From the NCBI RefSeq assembly GCF_001625215.2, contig NC_030385.2, positions 32,141,598 to 32,205,597 on the forward strand: a stretch of 64,000 nt of DNA, in the 5' to 3' direction. The position numbers were made by a program, and so were the translations under genes. Below the pieces are notes generated by a model. That model worked only from the letters and a program-made list of their open reading frames with translations, was not told where the DNA came from and searched no databases. Positions 24,780 to 35,822 of this stretch are shown here, piece by piece. The stretch comes from Daucus carota subsp. sativus (Eukaryota; Streptophyta; Magnoliopsida; Apiales; Apiaceae). Every line of letters begins with the position of its first letter. The first letter of the stretch is position 1.

Positions 24780-27034
24780 TCAGAGTTCTCTAGTAAAACA
24801 AGAATCCTCCACCTCAAAATCTTTATAGATAGTTGCATATCCCGAAGATGACTCACCTAAATCACATTATTTACATCAATATATATTGAAATAAAAACTG
24901 TACTTTTAATCTAAAAAGAGATGTAGATAGTATTACCTTTCATTTCAGCAGCCCACAACCAACTTTGAGCACACATCAAGGCTTCTATTGTAGTAGGATG
25001 AAGCCTGCTGCGATGTGGACTCACCAACCTTCCGCTGTAGCTAAAAGCTGACTCCGAAGCTACAGTAGACGCGGGAACAGCTAAAAGATCTCGAGCCATG
25101 CAAGCTAATGTTGGATATTTGGGTGAATTTAACTTCCACCAAGATAATACATCAAAACCATCTGCCTTTGTCCAAACATCCTCATCCAAATAATGTTCTA
25201 GCTCAGATTTTATGAAGTCCACCTTTTTACGTTTCTTAGTACTTATAAATAAATCATACTGCGAAACATGTCCAGTAGTAGCTGAATTTGATGAAGTAAC
25301 AGATTCATCATTCCCTTCTGTATTTGAATTAAGTTTTTGATGGTACTCCCTCAGCAAAGAAAAACAAAGAGTACGGACATTTTCAACTTCTACTAGAGCA
25401 CGTGACCCAAAAAGTTTATCAAAATAAAATTCCAACACCTCCAACTTGTATCTAGGATCCAAAACTGTTGAAACTCCAACAATACCATGAATCACATCCC
25501 AATATTTCTCAAATTTCACTAACATTTTCTCTGCCATTTTTTGTATAATGAAATTTGGACTTTCGCGCCATTCCGTCATAGCTAGTCGAATCTCACAAAT
25601 ATTAATGAAACAAGTGTTGGCAGTGGGGTATTTTGTTCCAGAAAATATTTCAGTTGCCTTGTAAAAAGGTTTCAATTTTCCACACACTTCTTTAGCAAAT
25701 TCTCATTCTTCAGGAGAAGGGAGAGTTTTATATTGAGGCTCCTTATGACTCAATCTAGTGAACCCATCTTTGTACAACAATGCAGTTTCAAGCATCAAGT
25801 AGGTCGAGTTCCACCTAGTTACACAATCAAGTCCTAACTTTTTGGTATTTGGATTACGCAATTGTCGGGCTGTTTCCTCAAATCTCTCTTCCCTTTTAGG
25901 TGTTGCTGTCCAATAAGCAACTGAATCCCTAACTTTTCCAACTCCTGCCTTTATTTCATCTAATCCATCTTTTACAATCAAGTTCAAAATATGTGCTGAA
26001 CAACGCATGTGAAACAAACTACCCCCTGCCAAAAGTGATGAAGTATCTAACCTTTCTAATACAGATTCAATCATGGCATCATTGGTGCTACAATTATCAA
26101 CGGTAACACATGAATTTTTTTTGTCCAAGTTCCAATCCACCAAACAATCAACCAAATTCTCACATAGGGCATCTTTAGTGTGTGGACAAGGCACATATAT
26201 AAACCTAAAGAATTAACAGAATAGACAAATACAATAATTACTAAATAGTCTAACTAGTCATGTACTAAAAACTCAGTATTTGACAAGATTAAAATGTGCA
26301 TACCTCATGATAACACTATGCAAAGTCCAAGAATCATCAATAAAATGTGCGGTGACTGCCATGTATCCTTTTTTTTGATTGCTCGCAGTCCACAAGTCCG
26401 TTGTGATAGCAATTCTACTTTTATTGCTCTCCATCAAACTCATTGCCTTCACTTTCTCAAACTCATAAATTCGAAAAATCTCAGTTTTAATCGTGTTTCT
26501 ACATGGAACCTTGAACAACGGCTGAAGTGAAGCTGAATACCTCTTAAATCCAATGTGGTCAATAATAGAAAGAGGGTACTTGTGCATGATAATCATACTT
26601 GCAAGCTCTTTCTTGGCTACAGCTTGATCAAAACTATAAGTGGTCATATGTGGCTGATCTTTGTTGAAGTTACTTGTCAAAAGTTTCTGCCTTATATTTA
26701 CATTTTTCGAATGCTTCTTCGTGTAATGATTTTTCAAGTGTGACGTTCCAGAACTGCCTTCAGCACTGAGGTCCTCTGGACAATATTTGCAGAATGCTCT
26801 AAAAACACCATCAACACTCCTCTTGTTGAAGTGGTTCCAGACTTCACTTCTTAATTTTGAACCACCCTTTCCTTTTTGATTTTTTGATTGTGCTTGAGCA
26901 TCTTCATTACCAGTCACATTTGGTCCAGTTACATCCGGGCTTGAATTGCTATCATTGAAACCCGATTCAGGTCCTGAGGGATTTGATTTTGTTGGCTGAG
27001 AACTTTCATCAGCTGCTCCTGACTGAGTGTTCAT
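24780..27034 (-). pseudogene. hAT transposase with one premature stop
   Basis: I read three exons, 27034-26304, 26204-24937 and 24856-24780; they sum to 2076 nt, divisible by three. Exon 1 carries a BED zinc finger (CKYC ... HLKNHYTKKH) after a Ser/Pro/Asn-rich N-terminus. Exon 2 holds the RNase H-like catalytic region with CVTVDNCSTNDAMIES and LDCVTRWNSTYLMLE and the C-terminal hAT dimerisation domain (PTLACMARDLLAVPASTVAS ... LHPTTIEALMCAQSWL). The intron 1 junction restores the family sequence across LHSVIMR-FIYVPCPH. One in-frame TGA at 25705-25703 (codon 411) stands where relatives have Trp after PEE; the frame stays open on both sides. So this copy is probably not autonomous, though only one codon is broken. 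It belongs to the RICESLEEPER/Ac-like group. Confidence 0.9.
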
Positions 27035-27553
27035 GATGGTGAGTCGGTGACTACGTACAAAAACACAAATAAACACCAAGTCAACAATAGGTTTGATAAT
27101 CAAATTAACAACTCTGGACATTCAAATAAAGAAAAAACTCAACATAGGAATATAGGGTTTTAGTTTAATTTATAAAAAATAATTAATATACGAATCATTG
27201 ATTCCTAAATCTAACACTAATCAAAGTATAAACTGAAAACTATCAAACAGAGTACAAATATAGAAAAAATAGATCTTAAAGGAATATAGGGTTTACCTTG
27301 TGGGTGTTCCGTGCTCGAAGATGTTGAGTCAGTAAGTCCGTGGTGAGTCTGGTGGCTGGTGAGTCGCACCGCCGTCTGAAGTGAAAAGTGAAGTGGGATA
27401 CTGGGATTTAGAAATTAGGTTTTAGGTATTGAGCTCATGACTCATGTGTTGTGAGATCTGACCGACTCCAAGACCAAGTCTAATAAATAAATATATTATT
27501 AACGTATGTACATATTAGTATATTATTAATTATTAATTAGTAATATATTAATA

Positions 27554-27556
<3 letters not shown>

Positions 27557-27599
<43 letters not shown>
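27557..27599. repeat. (AT)n microsatellite inside the hAT element
   Basis: About 20 uninterrupted AT dinucleotides, just inside the CCCGAA-rich end of the hAT element. Confidence 0.95.
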
Positions 27600-27600
<1 letters not shown>

Positions 27601-27820
27601 GGGTTTCGGGTTCGGGTTCGGGTTCGGTTTGAACGGGTTTCGGGTTTTCGGGTCGGGTTCGAAACGGTATGGCATAAATCCGAACCCGACCCAAAAATAG
27701 TTCGGGTTTAAAAATTAAACCCGAACCCGAACCCAGACCCGAAATATTCGGGTTCGGTAAAACCCAATCGGGTCGGTACGGGTCGGGTATCCACCGGTTC
27801 GGTACAAATTGCCATCTCTA

Positions 27821-29814
27821 ATCCTAAATTGTTTATACTAAGGACTCTTGAGAATCATCTCTGAGGAATTGGAATCCGTATAGAACTTTGAGGTTCTTGA
27901 TTCTTCTTGACAGTCTCTTTGTTGGATTAATATTCAGATTCTGATATTGACAGGACTGGGGTCAAACCCTGAAATTTGACAGTTCACACTTCACATAGCT
28001 CATGTGACAGTTCACACTTCACATAGCTCATGTATAGATGTCCATTGTTTTAATTAATAATTCATGTTTTAAACTCTAATTAAGTGAGGTTTATTTTTCT
28101 AGGTCATTAAATAATTCAATAATAATTAGGAATTATTTTTGACTCATATCATTTGCCCTTTGATTTTGGAAAAGTTTCGTAGAAGATTTTTCGGAAATTT
28201 TAAAACCTTTAATATAACGTTGCAAGCCTTTGTTCTGATTTATAGAGTCTTTTATTGGAATTTTAATGATTAAATACCAATTTTCTAGAATTTTCTAAGA
28301 CTTAGAAACAATTTTCAAAATAAATTAAAAAAAATTTGTTCAAAAAAAAATTAAAATTTTGTTTTCAATTTTTTATAATTATCCTGAATTTATACATTTT
28401 TTCAGGATTTATCGAGAATTTATATGTTTTTTTAGCAAAATTATACTTAATTTTTAACTTTTTTCTGAGTTCTAGGGACTTCCAGTCTGTTCGGCCCTTC
28501 TTTGTCACCCAACTCGAAGGCCAAATCGAGTTGGCAGTTCATCAAGCTGAAACTAGCTCCAACTCCAAGCAAAGAGGCCATTCAGGTCATGTCCGGTTTC
28601 GAGCTCGTTGCTCAAGGTGTTTCGACCTAAAATGAGGTCTAACTAGCTCAAGCTCTGCCTTCCGGTTGGAGGACATTTTTTAGCTCATAATCCTTGTTTA
28701 TTTGACCTCGAACGAGGTCGAACTATGGCTTGTTTTCCCACGTAGAACCGATGCTTATATCGAGCATGGTGTCAAGTGATCTTGATCTAAAATGAAGTTG
28801 CTAACAGGTTTGATTTAAATTCCTTTGCGCTCGAACTGGTGGCTCTTGGTCCTTGGAACATCCAGCTCGATACTTTTTTCGAATTCAAGTTTGGGCATGA
28901 TTCAAACTTAAACCAGATACATATACATAGTGAAGCTTTGGGTGGAGCTTTTAAGGCTTTCGAGAGTTATAAGTTAAAAGCATTTATTCGTACCGTCTGT
29001 GTAAAAAATGGAGAAGCAATTATAAAAAATTAAAAATCCTAACTTTTGTTTCATTATTTCTGTTTTTTCCAAAACACTTTAATCACTTATAAGTCTTGAC
29101 TAACTTTTACTTTTACTTTTTCTATTTTAAGCCAGAAGCACTTATTTCACCCAAACGGCCTCATATTCTTTTCATTTTCTTAAAAATTATGAAGAACATA
29201 ATGATTTTCGCTAAAATAAAATATATCATTCTAAAATAAATTGAAAATATAATATGTATTTGACTATATATATTTTTAAAAAATAAATTTAAAATAGAAT
29301 CAAATGTCAGTATACGGAAAGTTTTATATCCAAACAACTATAATATTTATAATTATATATAGAAGATAATAATATTTTTTTGTATAAGGATATTATAATT
29401 AAAATTAACAATAAATTTTTAAAAATTATTTAAACCGCCTTTTTCGGTTGTGATTTGTGCAGATGGTCATGGACCACAACATATGGTTTTGGGCTTTAAC
29501 ATGAAAGCTCAATAGCTTCCTAGTTCCTACAGCGAAATTGGCCGTCGCTTAGTAATATTCTGAGTCTTCAATAGTTTATTTTTTCTTTTTTGCCAGGTGA
29601 GTCTTCAATAGTTATGTTCTATTGTACCAATTTTTGAGTATTTTTTAATTGTGTGTTGATATCCGGTACAACACTAAATGAACAGGTTTGGGAATAAAAA
29701 ATGTATTTGATTTGTTCAAGTGATTTTAAATTTGTTTATTCATTAAATGAAGATGACGGTGAATTTAAAAATCTATGAGAAGAGCTTTTCCCATGCCTGG
29801 GCTTGCACTCGGCC
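27821..29814. other. Intergenic sequence with a 28-bp duplication
   Basis: A perfect tandem duplication of 28 bp (27977-28004 and 28005-28032) stands out. A less AT-rich patch at about 28480-28900 with repeated TCGA-containing words (AACTCGAAGG, TCGAGTTGG, TTCGAGCTCG) may be an old transposon piece, but I cannot name it. Around 28960-29160 is sequence similar to the GTTTGG-ended repeats near 55-57 kb. No gene is recognised. Confidence 0.4.
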
Positions 29815-30463
29815 TAGGGGTGAGCAAAAATTCTCCAAACCGATCGAAACCGGCCGATCCAATTCGTTCAAATCGAATTTAACGGTTTAATAATGGTTTG
29901 GTTTGGCTATGGTTTCAAATTATAAAAACCGAATTATTTCGGTTTTTACCTCCAAACCAACCGATAAATCCGAACCGAATGTGTAGATTCAAACATTAAT
30001 ATACATGTACTAATAATGTATTATTAAAAATAAAATTATAATCTACAAAAATGTAAAATCTTAAACATATAAAAGGTATCCTAGTAAATATTTTCTTTAA
30101 AATATTATTTATTCTATTTTATGATATTAATTTTGATGCATGTATTATGTTTCCATTCTTTTTATTTATTATTTTATAAAAGTATACGAATCACATTTTA
30201 TTTATTTTCCTCCGTCTCTGCTTATTTATCAAGCTAATATATTCTTGTATCCTCTTTAAATATGATTAAATAGAAAATATAACTTGAATTTTTCATTCCT
30301 TATTTTTCAAGTTAAAATTTAATTTTGCTGCTAACTTTGTTTTACATATAAAAAACGGTTTAAACCGAAACATAATGGTTTGGTTTTGGATTGAGATTTT
30401 GAAAAACCGATTATTTCGGTTTGGTTTGGTTTAGACCTTCCAAACCCCCGATGCTCACCCCTA
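29815..30463. mobile_element. Non-autonomous hAT element
   Basis: A 649-bp element with ends TAGGGGTGAGCA and TGCTCACCCCTA and an 8-bp flanking duplication with one mismatch (ACTCGGCC / ACTCCGCC). Both ends are rich in AAACCG and GGTTTGG blocks in inverted arrangement. No transposase is present. It is not closely related to the larger hAT element by its terminal sequence. Confidence 0.85.
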
Positions 30464-31031
30464 ACTCCGCCCGTTGAGTTCGAGTTCGGTTAAAGCCGCT
30501 TAGTTTAACTCACTCGGATAGGACTCAAAATATTATGAATATTGATAGATATTTTAAAAAAACAAACTTTCACGTCAATAATATTAAACACTTGGCGCGA
30601 AAGATGAAATGATACTGAAAAAAATAAGCAATTAGATAAGTGAGTTGAACACAAGTCTAATAATTAAGATTTTATATATTTTACAAGTAAAAAATATATA
30701 TGAATAGTGTATGGGATAATTAGATTTTGTTAACATACTCGTTCTCGATTCATTTATTAACGAGTCGAACTTGTATATCATTTTTCTACACTTAAATTGA
30801 TTTTTTTCAGATAAAAATATAACTCAACTGGATTCGGATAAAACTCAACTTACTATCTTCGTCTGCAGCCCTGTTTTCCTCTTCTCCCATCCCTACCGGA
30901 CCTTTCTCATTCCTCGTAAAGGTCCTCATCAGCTTGAACAGATATAAGGGAAGGCGGTTGCTATATTAAGATATACATCATACATCAAGACGAATCAAAG
31001 CGATAGATAATACGGTTTGTCTAGTGTGTGC
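30464..31031. other. Intergenic sequence
   Basis: AT-rich; no coding or repeat structure recognised. Confidence 0.4.
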
Positions 31032-31185
31032 CCATGGGCACATGCTAAGCGCAGAAATTTTTGTATTTAGGAGATTTTGATTGGTTTGGTTGGTATATTT
31101 GCAGGGGGTCCACCATTATCAAGAGAGAAGAGTCAATCAAAATGATCTTAGCACAAAATTTTCCGCGTTTAGCATGTGCCCATGG
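31032..31185. mobile_element. Short MITE-like inverted repeat
   Basis: The left end CCATGGGCACATGCTAAGCG matches the reverse complement of the right end CGTTTAGCATGTGCCCATGG, and pairing continues further inside (AAATTTTTG / CAAAATTTT, TTTTGATTGG / CAATCAAAAT). The whole 154 bp can fold on itself. No clear target duplication is seen, so the superfamily is unassigned. Confidence 0.65.
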
Positions 31186-33718
31186 AAAAACTATAGATAC
31201 TATACCGGTTTACATACAATGTTATCTTGCCAATCTATTCTGCTTTTTTTTTTAGCGAGCCATAACCATAAGGTAATTAAAACATTACTAGATCAATAAC
31301 GTTATAGCTTAAAGACCTCTTAGTCATCCCCTTGGATTCAAAAATGATTTGATTTGGGTGGATGAACGCATTATAGGAACGTCTTTCAGCATTTTAAAAA
31401 TGTGATGTTCCCCTAGAGTTGAGATGATGGTAGACAGTGTCAAATCTGAACGAGCGACAGGCTGTTCAGATGTAACTAGTTTCCTGAATCACAAGAACAG
31501 CATAATGACTTAAGGTGAGCTAGTAGTGGAATCTATCTTGTTCTGTATATGTAATCTTATCGCATCTCTCCAGATATGTCACTCATTCGTCTTTTCTGCC
31601 TACCAGTTGGCTAGATAGAACTTGTGTATTTCTCAATGATTTTAAGTCCTGATTATATTCTCTCTTCAATTTAATATGCAGAGTTATATAAAGTTTAATG
31701 TCTTGTAGCAGTTATTTGTTAATATTTCTGATTAGAATTGTTGATACTAAACATAGCGTCTTGGCATCAAGATCTCATCCGAGGCTTTTTGTGCAGAATT
31801 GTTTCAATTATTTATATTATCGATGGCTAACTTGTACGTAAGAGTTGTCAAGAACAATTTAAAGTTCCACTGAGGCAAAGTTACATGGAGAATGTCAAAT
31901 AAGGCTGAAAATTACGCTGAATCTCTATTTACTTGCTAGTGGATTTGGTAAAAGAGAATGACTGGGATTCCTCTTTGGGTGGATGAGTGTAAACCAGCAG
32001 CACCACTTCAGAATGTTGGTGTTTACCCAAATTAGCCTAAGTCAGTTCCTATTGTTTTTTTTATAATTAAAATCACTCACGAGTCACGACCGTCTTGTCT
32101 TTGACAAGGTTCAAACTCTTGACATCCGGACACTAGCCTAAGTCGGTTCATATTGTGCAGTAATCTAGATTATACTGCAGACTCTGAGGCCACCATATCA
32201 TATCTTATAAGAATCTGTTGCGATTTATCAAGCTGATTTACACCAAACATTTTGCGATATCTCGGCACAAATTTATATTGGTGGGGACGAATTTACGTCA
32301 ATTTTATCGTGACTGAAATCTCATTTCCCATAGTTTGTGAAACCAAATGAGTTGATCAACATACTACATAGGTCAGTTCCCATATAATGAATGATGACAC
32401 ACGTGGGGGGGCTAATGAAGGGAGTTCTGGGGGAAGGGAGGGGGTTGAGTGCACGGTGTGGTCATGCTTAGGAATGTTTAAAGTGGGATTAGTATTTGAC
32501 CATGGATATAGCCCCCCTCCCTCGAAGAATGTATAGCAAAAGTGAAACAAACCTCATCGATTACTTTGAATATTGAGGCCCATGATTTGTAATGCCCTCA
32601 CGCGTTTTCCTCCCTTTCCAGAAGATACTACTACTGTTGTATTTAGCGAGTTGCACAAACCTGGTTCATGAAATGAAAATGGTGTGTATTCGAAAATTAT
32701 TTCTAACTTTCTTTGCTCAAATATTAGTTGATAATATATGATCAATATAATAATAAAATCTGTGCATACACATAAGTCAGTCAATTAATATATATTATTT
32801 GAAAAAAAAATTGAGGACAGAATTTTAGTTGGCCCACAACATTATTTTTAAGAAAAATGTGCCCAAAATAAATGAGCAAGGGAAGAAATGTAAATAAGTT
32901 AGTTGACAGACCTGCACAAGACTATTCTTTATATGGTATGATTTCCATCAAATTTTTGCCATATAAGTAAATTGTTTCAAATGATTGCTGCGTCGAATAT
33001 CATCTGAATTAATCGAATTTAAGGATATATTATGGAATTTAAGCATATGTTCATGGAACAAACTATGTGCGACTATTCTAGATATCTCTTTCAATTTATT
33101 TGGTTTTTGGAAAGTAAAACTTGGGAACGGTCAAAGGCGAAATGAGTGGGATTTTGACATGCAAAATGCATTATATACATGTAGTGAATGAGTGATGTTA
33201 CATTCATGCATCTCATAAGATAAGTCCGAGTTAAGTCGGTCTGTCGTCTTTCGCCGACTCGGTTTCGACATTCTATCGCACCCAAAAATCGTGTGCTGCT
33301 TGAAAGTCCCACCAACTCACCAAGTACAAATGATAACAGAGAGTTTCGATAATCTTGCATGTTCTTGTATCATCAAGAAGGCAGGGATTACGGTCAACTG
33401 AGGAGTGGTCAAACGCTTCGAATAATTCAAACTAATATTTATCGAGCCTTTTAAGAGCATAAGGTAAATTATGCAAATGGACCGATCTCATAATTAACAT
33501 GTATGGAGTATACTTTGAGGACGTGCATAAACAGAGAAGTACACATTGACTTTGCGAGCAATTATGCATCTCAGGAATGATGATTCTCTTCTCGCGAGCA
33601 TCATACTGCATGTTCAATTTAAAGGGTCAACTTTCAAGACAAGTTCTTGAGAGCCTGGGCTGTTCGTTGACTAATTATTAGTCCAGTGAAAATTTGAATA
33701 TTTCTCTTTGGGAAATTC
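31186..33718. other. Intergenic region without recognised gene
   Basis: Apart from the SINE-like insertion at 32034-32156 I see nothing to name. Small open frames overlap on both strands and have no family resemblance. Confidence 0.4.
32034..32156 (-). mobile_element. Truncated SINE-like insertion with flanking duplication
   Basis: A 79-bp insert is bounded by two 22-bp direct repeats that agree in 20 positions (starting AGCCTAAGTC at 32034 and 32135). In the minus orientation it holds a B-box-like GAGTTTGAACC and ends in an A-run (T-run on plus at 32054-32062). This looks like a short tRNA-derived SINE piece with its target duplication. Confidence 0.4.
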
Positions 33719-33801
33719 TTGGTGCACATAATTGTGTACAAAAATATGTACATAATGACATGTGGTAGATTTTAATTGGATGGCTCAATTATGTGCACCT
33801 A
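33719..33801. repeat. Short inverted repeat, MITE-like
   Basis: GGTGCACATAATTG at 33721-33734 is matched by CAATTATGTGCACC at 33786-33799, with an AT-rich loop of about 50 bp. It may be a very small MITE or a hairpin. No target duplication is clear. Confidence 0.5.
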
Positions 33802-34602
33802 GCACTACTCTTTCTCTTTTCCTCTTCGTTAAATTTCACGATCATGGTCATGAGCTACTAGCCTACTATTATGATCCAAACGATCTCCTCGGTTGTAGAT
33901 GATATTGATATTATGAGTGGAAAAGGATATTAGAAATTGAGACTATATTAAGATATATCAAAAGATTTGATCACCTGAAATATGTGATATCTATGTTGGT
34001 TAATGGATTGAAATAATTGTTCGAATAAAAATAATTAAATAACTAACTGAACATATTTATCAAATATTTTTGTATAAAATAGTTAATTCAATCCAATATT
34101 CTGAATATTGATATTCTGAATATCAATGGTTAATCAAAACGGTTAATAGCAAAATATTTTACATGAGCAGAGATAATCTTATAACATAAAGATATGAAAA
34201 ATAAAAGAATTACTTTAATAGTAGAACAATCAGTTTCGTTAGATTTGTTTATATTATTCAGGTACCATATAGAGTATGTTTTACTGGGTCAACTGTCTTC
34301 TTTTCGCCAACAAATTTCTGGTTTAATGTAAAATATTATATCTGCGTAAAGTCAATGGCATACACACACTAGGAGATCCGAGGTCACGGAAATTGGTATG
34401 TATAACATGCACTCGCCACGGCTTGCAATATATAGGATCTACTCCATATATTCAACTAACTTTCCCCCACAATATCACACACACTGACACACAGTTTATC
34501 CAGCTGAGTATCCAATTCCAAGTTGCAATATTATAAATATCCAAGTGCTGCCCCATCTGCATGACTCCATTTAAAGATTTGTGGATGCATTAACATAGAT
34601 AC
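33802..34602. other. Intergenic sequence next to the LTR element
   Basis: No gene recognised. The last five bases (GATAC) are the left copy of the LTR element's target duplication. Confidence 0.45.
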
Positions 34603-35100
34603 TGATAGATTTAGTTTCTGTCTTCTCTCTCTCTCTCTCCAGAATGGGAGAGCCGTTCTTGTGTATATGTATTTGTGTGTATTCTTTTCTCCTTTTCTTG
34701 TTCTAATTGTTTCTCTTTTTATTCTCCTTCTTCTGCTGAGTCATGCTGAGTCATTCCTGATTTTCCTCTTTTCAATCCACATGGGTATATCTATTATGTT
34801 AGGGTAGGTGACTGGCTATTTAATATGCACAGGCAGGCAGGTGAGTCAGGGGTCGTAGGGACAGGTGTCGTCATGGAAGAGCTTCCACGTGTAGCTATGA
34901 GAGCTTTGAAGGGCTAGGGATTTATGCAAGGGAGTTTGTGTCTCAGGCCTGGTTGGCTCTTCCGGTGCCTTACATAGCTAAGGGTCCTACGGTCTTACAG
35001 TCTTACATGTCCTGCAGTCTTAATGCTTTCGGGGTTTGTTTGGGACAGCGCCGGGATGAGACCTACGGTCTCTTGGTATTGGCCGATTCTCGGTCCATCA
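34603..35100 (-). repeat. 3' LTR (left copy)
   Basis: 498 bp, begins TGATAGATTTAG and ends CGGTCCATCA on the plus strand; includes a (CT)n run. By the primer-site orientation it is the 3' LTR. Confidence 0.92.
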
Positions 35101-35102
35101 TA

Positions 35103-35111
35103 TGTCCCCCC
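35103..35111 (-). other. Probable polypurine tract
   Basis: On the minus strand a G-rich purine run (ACGGGGGGACATA) ends directly at the left LTR, where plus-strand priming is expected for a minus-oriented element. Confidence 0.55.
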
Positions 35112-35822
35112 GTAGTAAAGGAGCCTTCTTTAGGAGGCTTTGATTAGGTCTAGCGAAAGGTGTACAAGCGTCTTCCTGTGGGAATTTGTTTTTTGTTTTG
35201 TTGTTTGTTTTTTTTTTTTTTTTGCCGTATATTGTATATTTCTGAAGTTTCGTTCGTTTCGTTTCTTTTTTTTTTTTTAAGAGGGGCGCGTATCTCGAGG
35301 GTTAGTGGGAGGGGCCCGCGAAGGCCTCTATTGTGAGTGCCTCGGGAAGTGAGCGGGTTTTTTGTTGTTTAAAAGGGGGTTGATGTTAAGTTATAAGTTA
35401 ACTTGGGCTTTCAAAACAAAAGATAGTGGGGTGAGCAGAGGAACCGTCAAGTTTTCTTGTCTGGGGCTTCGAAAGGGCTTCAAAGAGGGTTTTTTGCTTG
35501 GAGGTCGTACGCTGCTGTATTTCTACTTACGGGTAAGATCTATTGTCTTTTATTTCGTCGTTTGTTTTTGAATGTTTTATTTAACTAGATAAGGTGCATG
35601 TGATGCTCTTCCGTAGTTAAAACATATGTTTAGAGTTTGATTGTGAGGCTTTTTTAGGGGATTTTTTTTTACTGGTGGGGGGGGGGGATTTCATGGCTAG
35701 TTGCTCTTTTGTTTGTTGATTTGCGAGAGGATCTCGAGCTTTTCTGAGATTGATAAGTTTGTTTGGGGAATCTTTTTCGACATTTTCTCCGTTTTCACTG
35801 TAGATACTGCTGAGGTAGAGAC

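Larger units (their letters stand above)
24250..27820 (-). mobile_element. hAT DNA transposon, nearly complete
   Basis: A 3571-bp element. The ends are TAGAGATGGCAA on the left and TTGCCATCTCTA on the right, and the 8-bp target duplication ATCCTAAA is perfect on both sides (24242-24249 and 27821-27828). About 150-200 bp inside each end are rich in the hexamer CCCGAA, in inverted orientation at the two ends. The transposase gene runs on the minus strand. A long (AT)n tract lies at 27557-27599. The clean duplication and ends point to a fairly recent insertion. Confidence 0.95.

Noticed and set aside
34938-35147. Small frames repeated at about 34938 and 41461
   Set aside because: They lie in the two LTRs and are identical for that reason.
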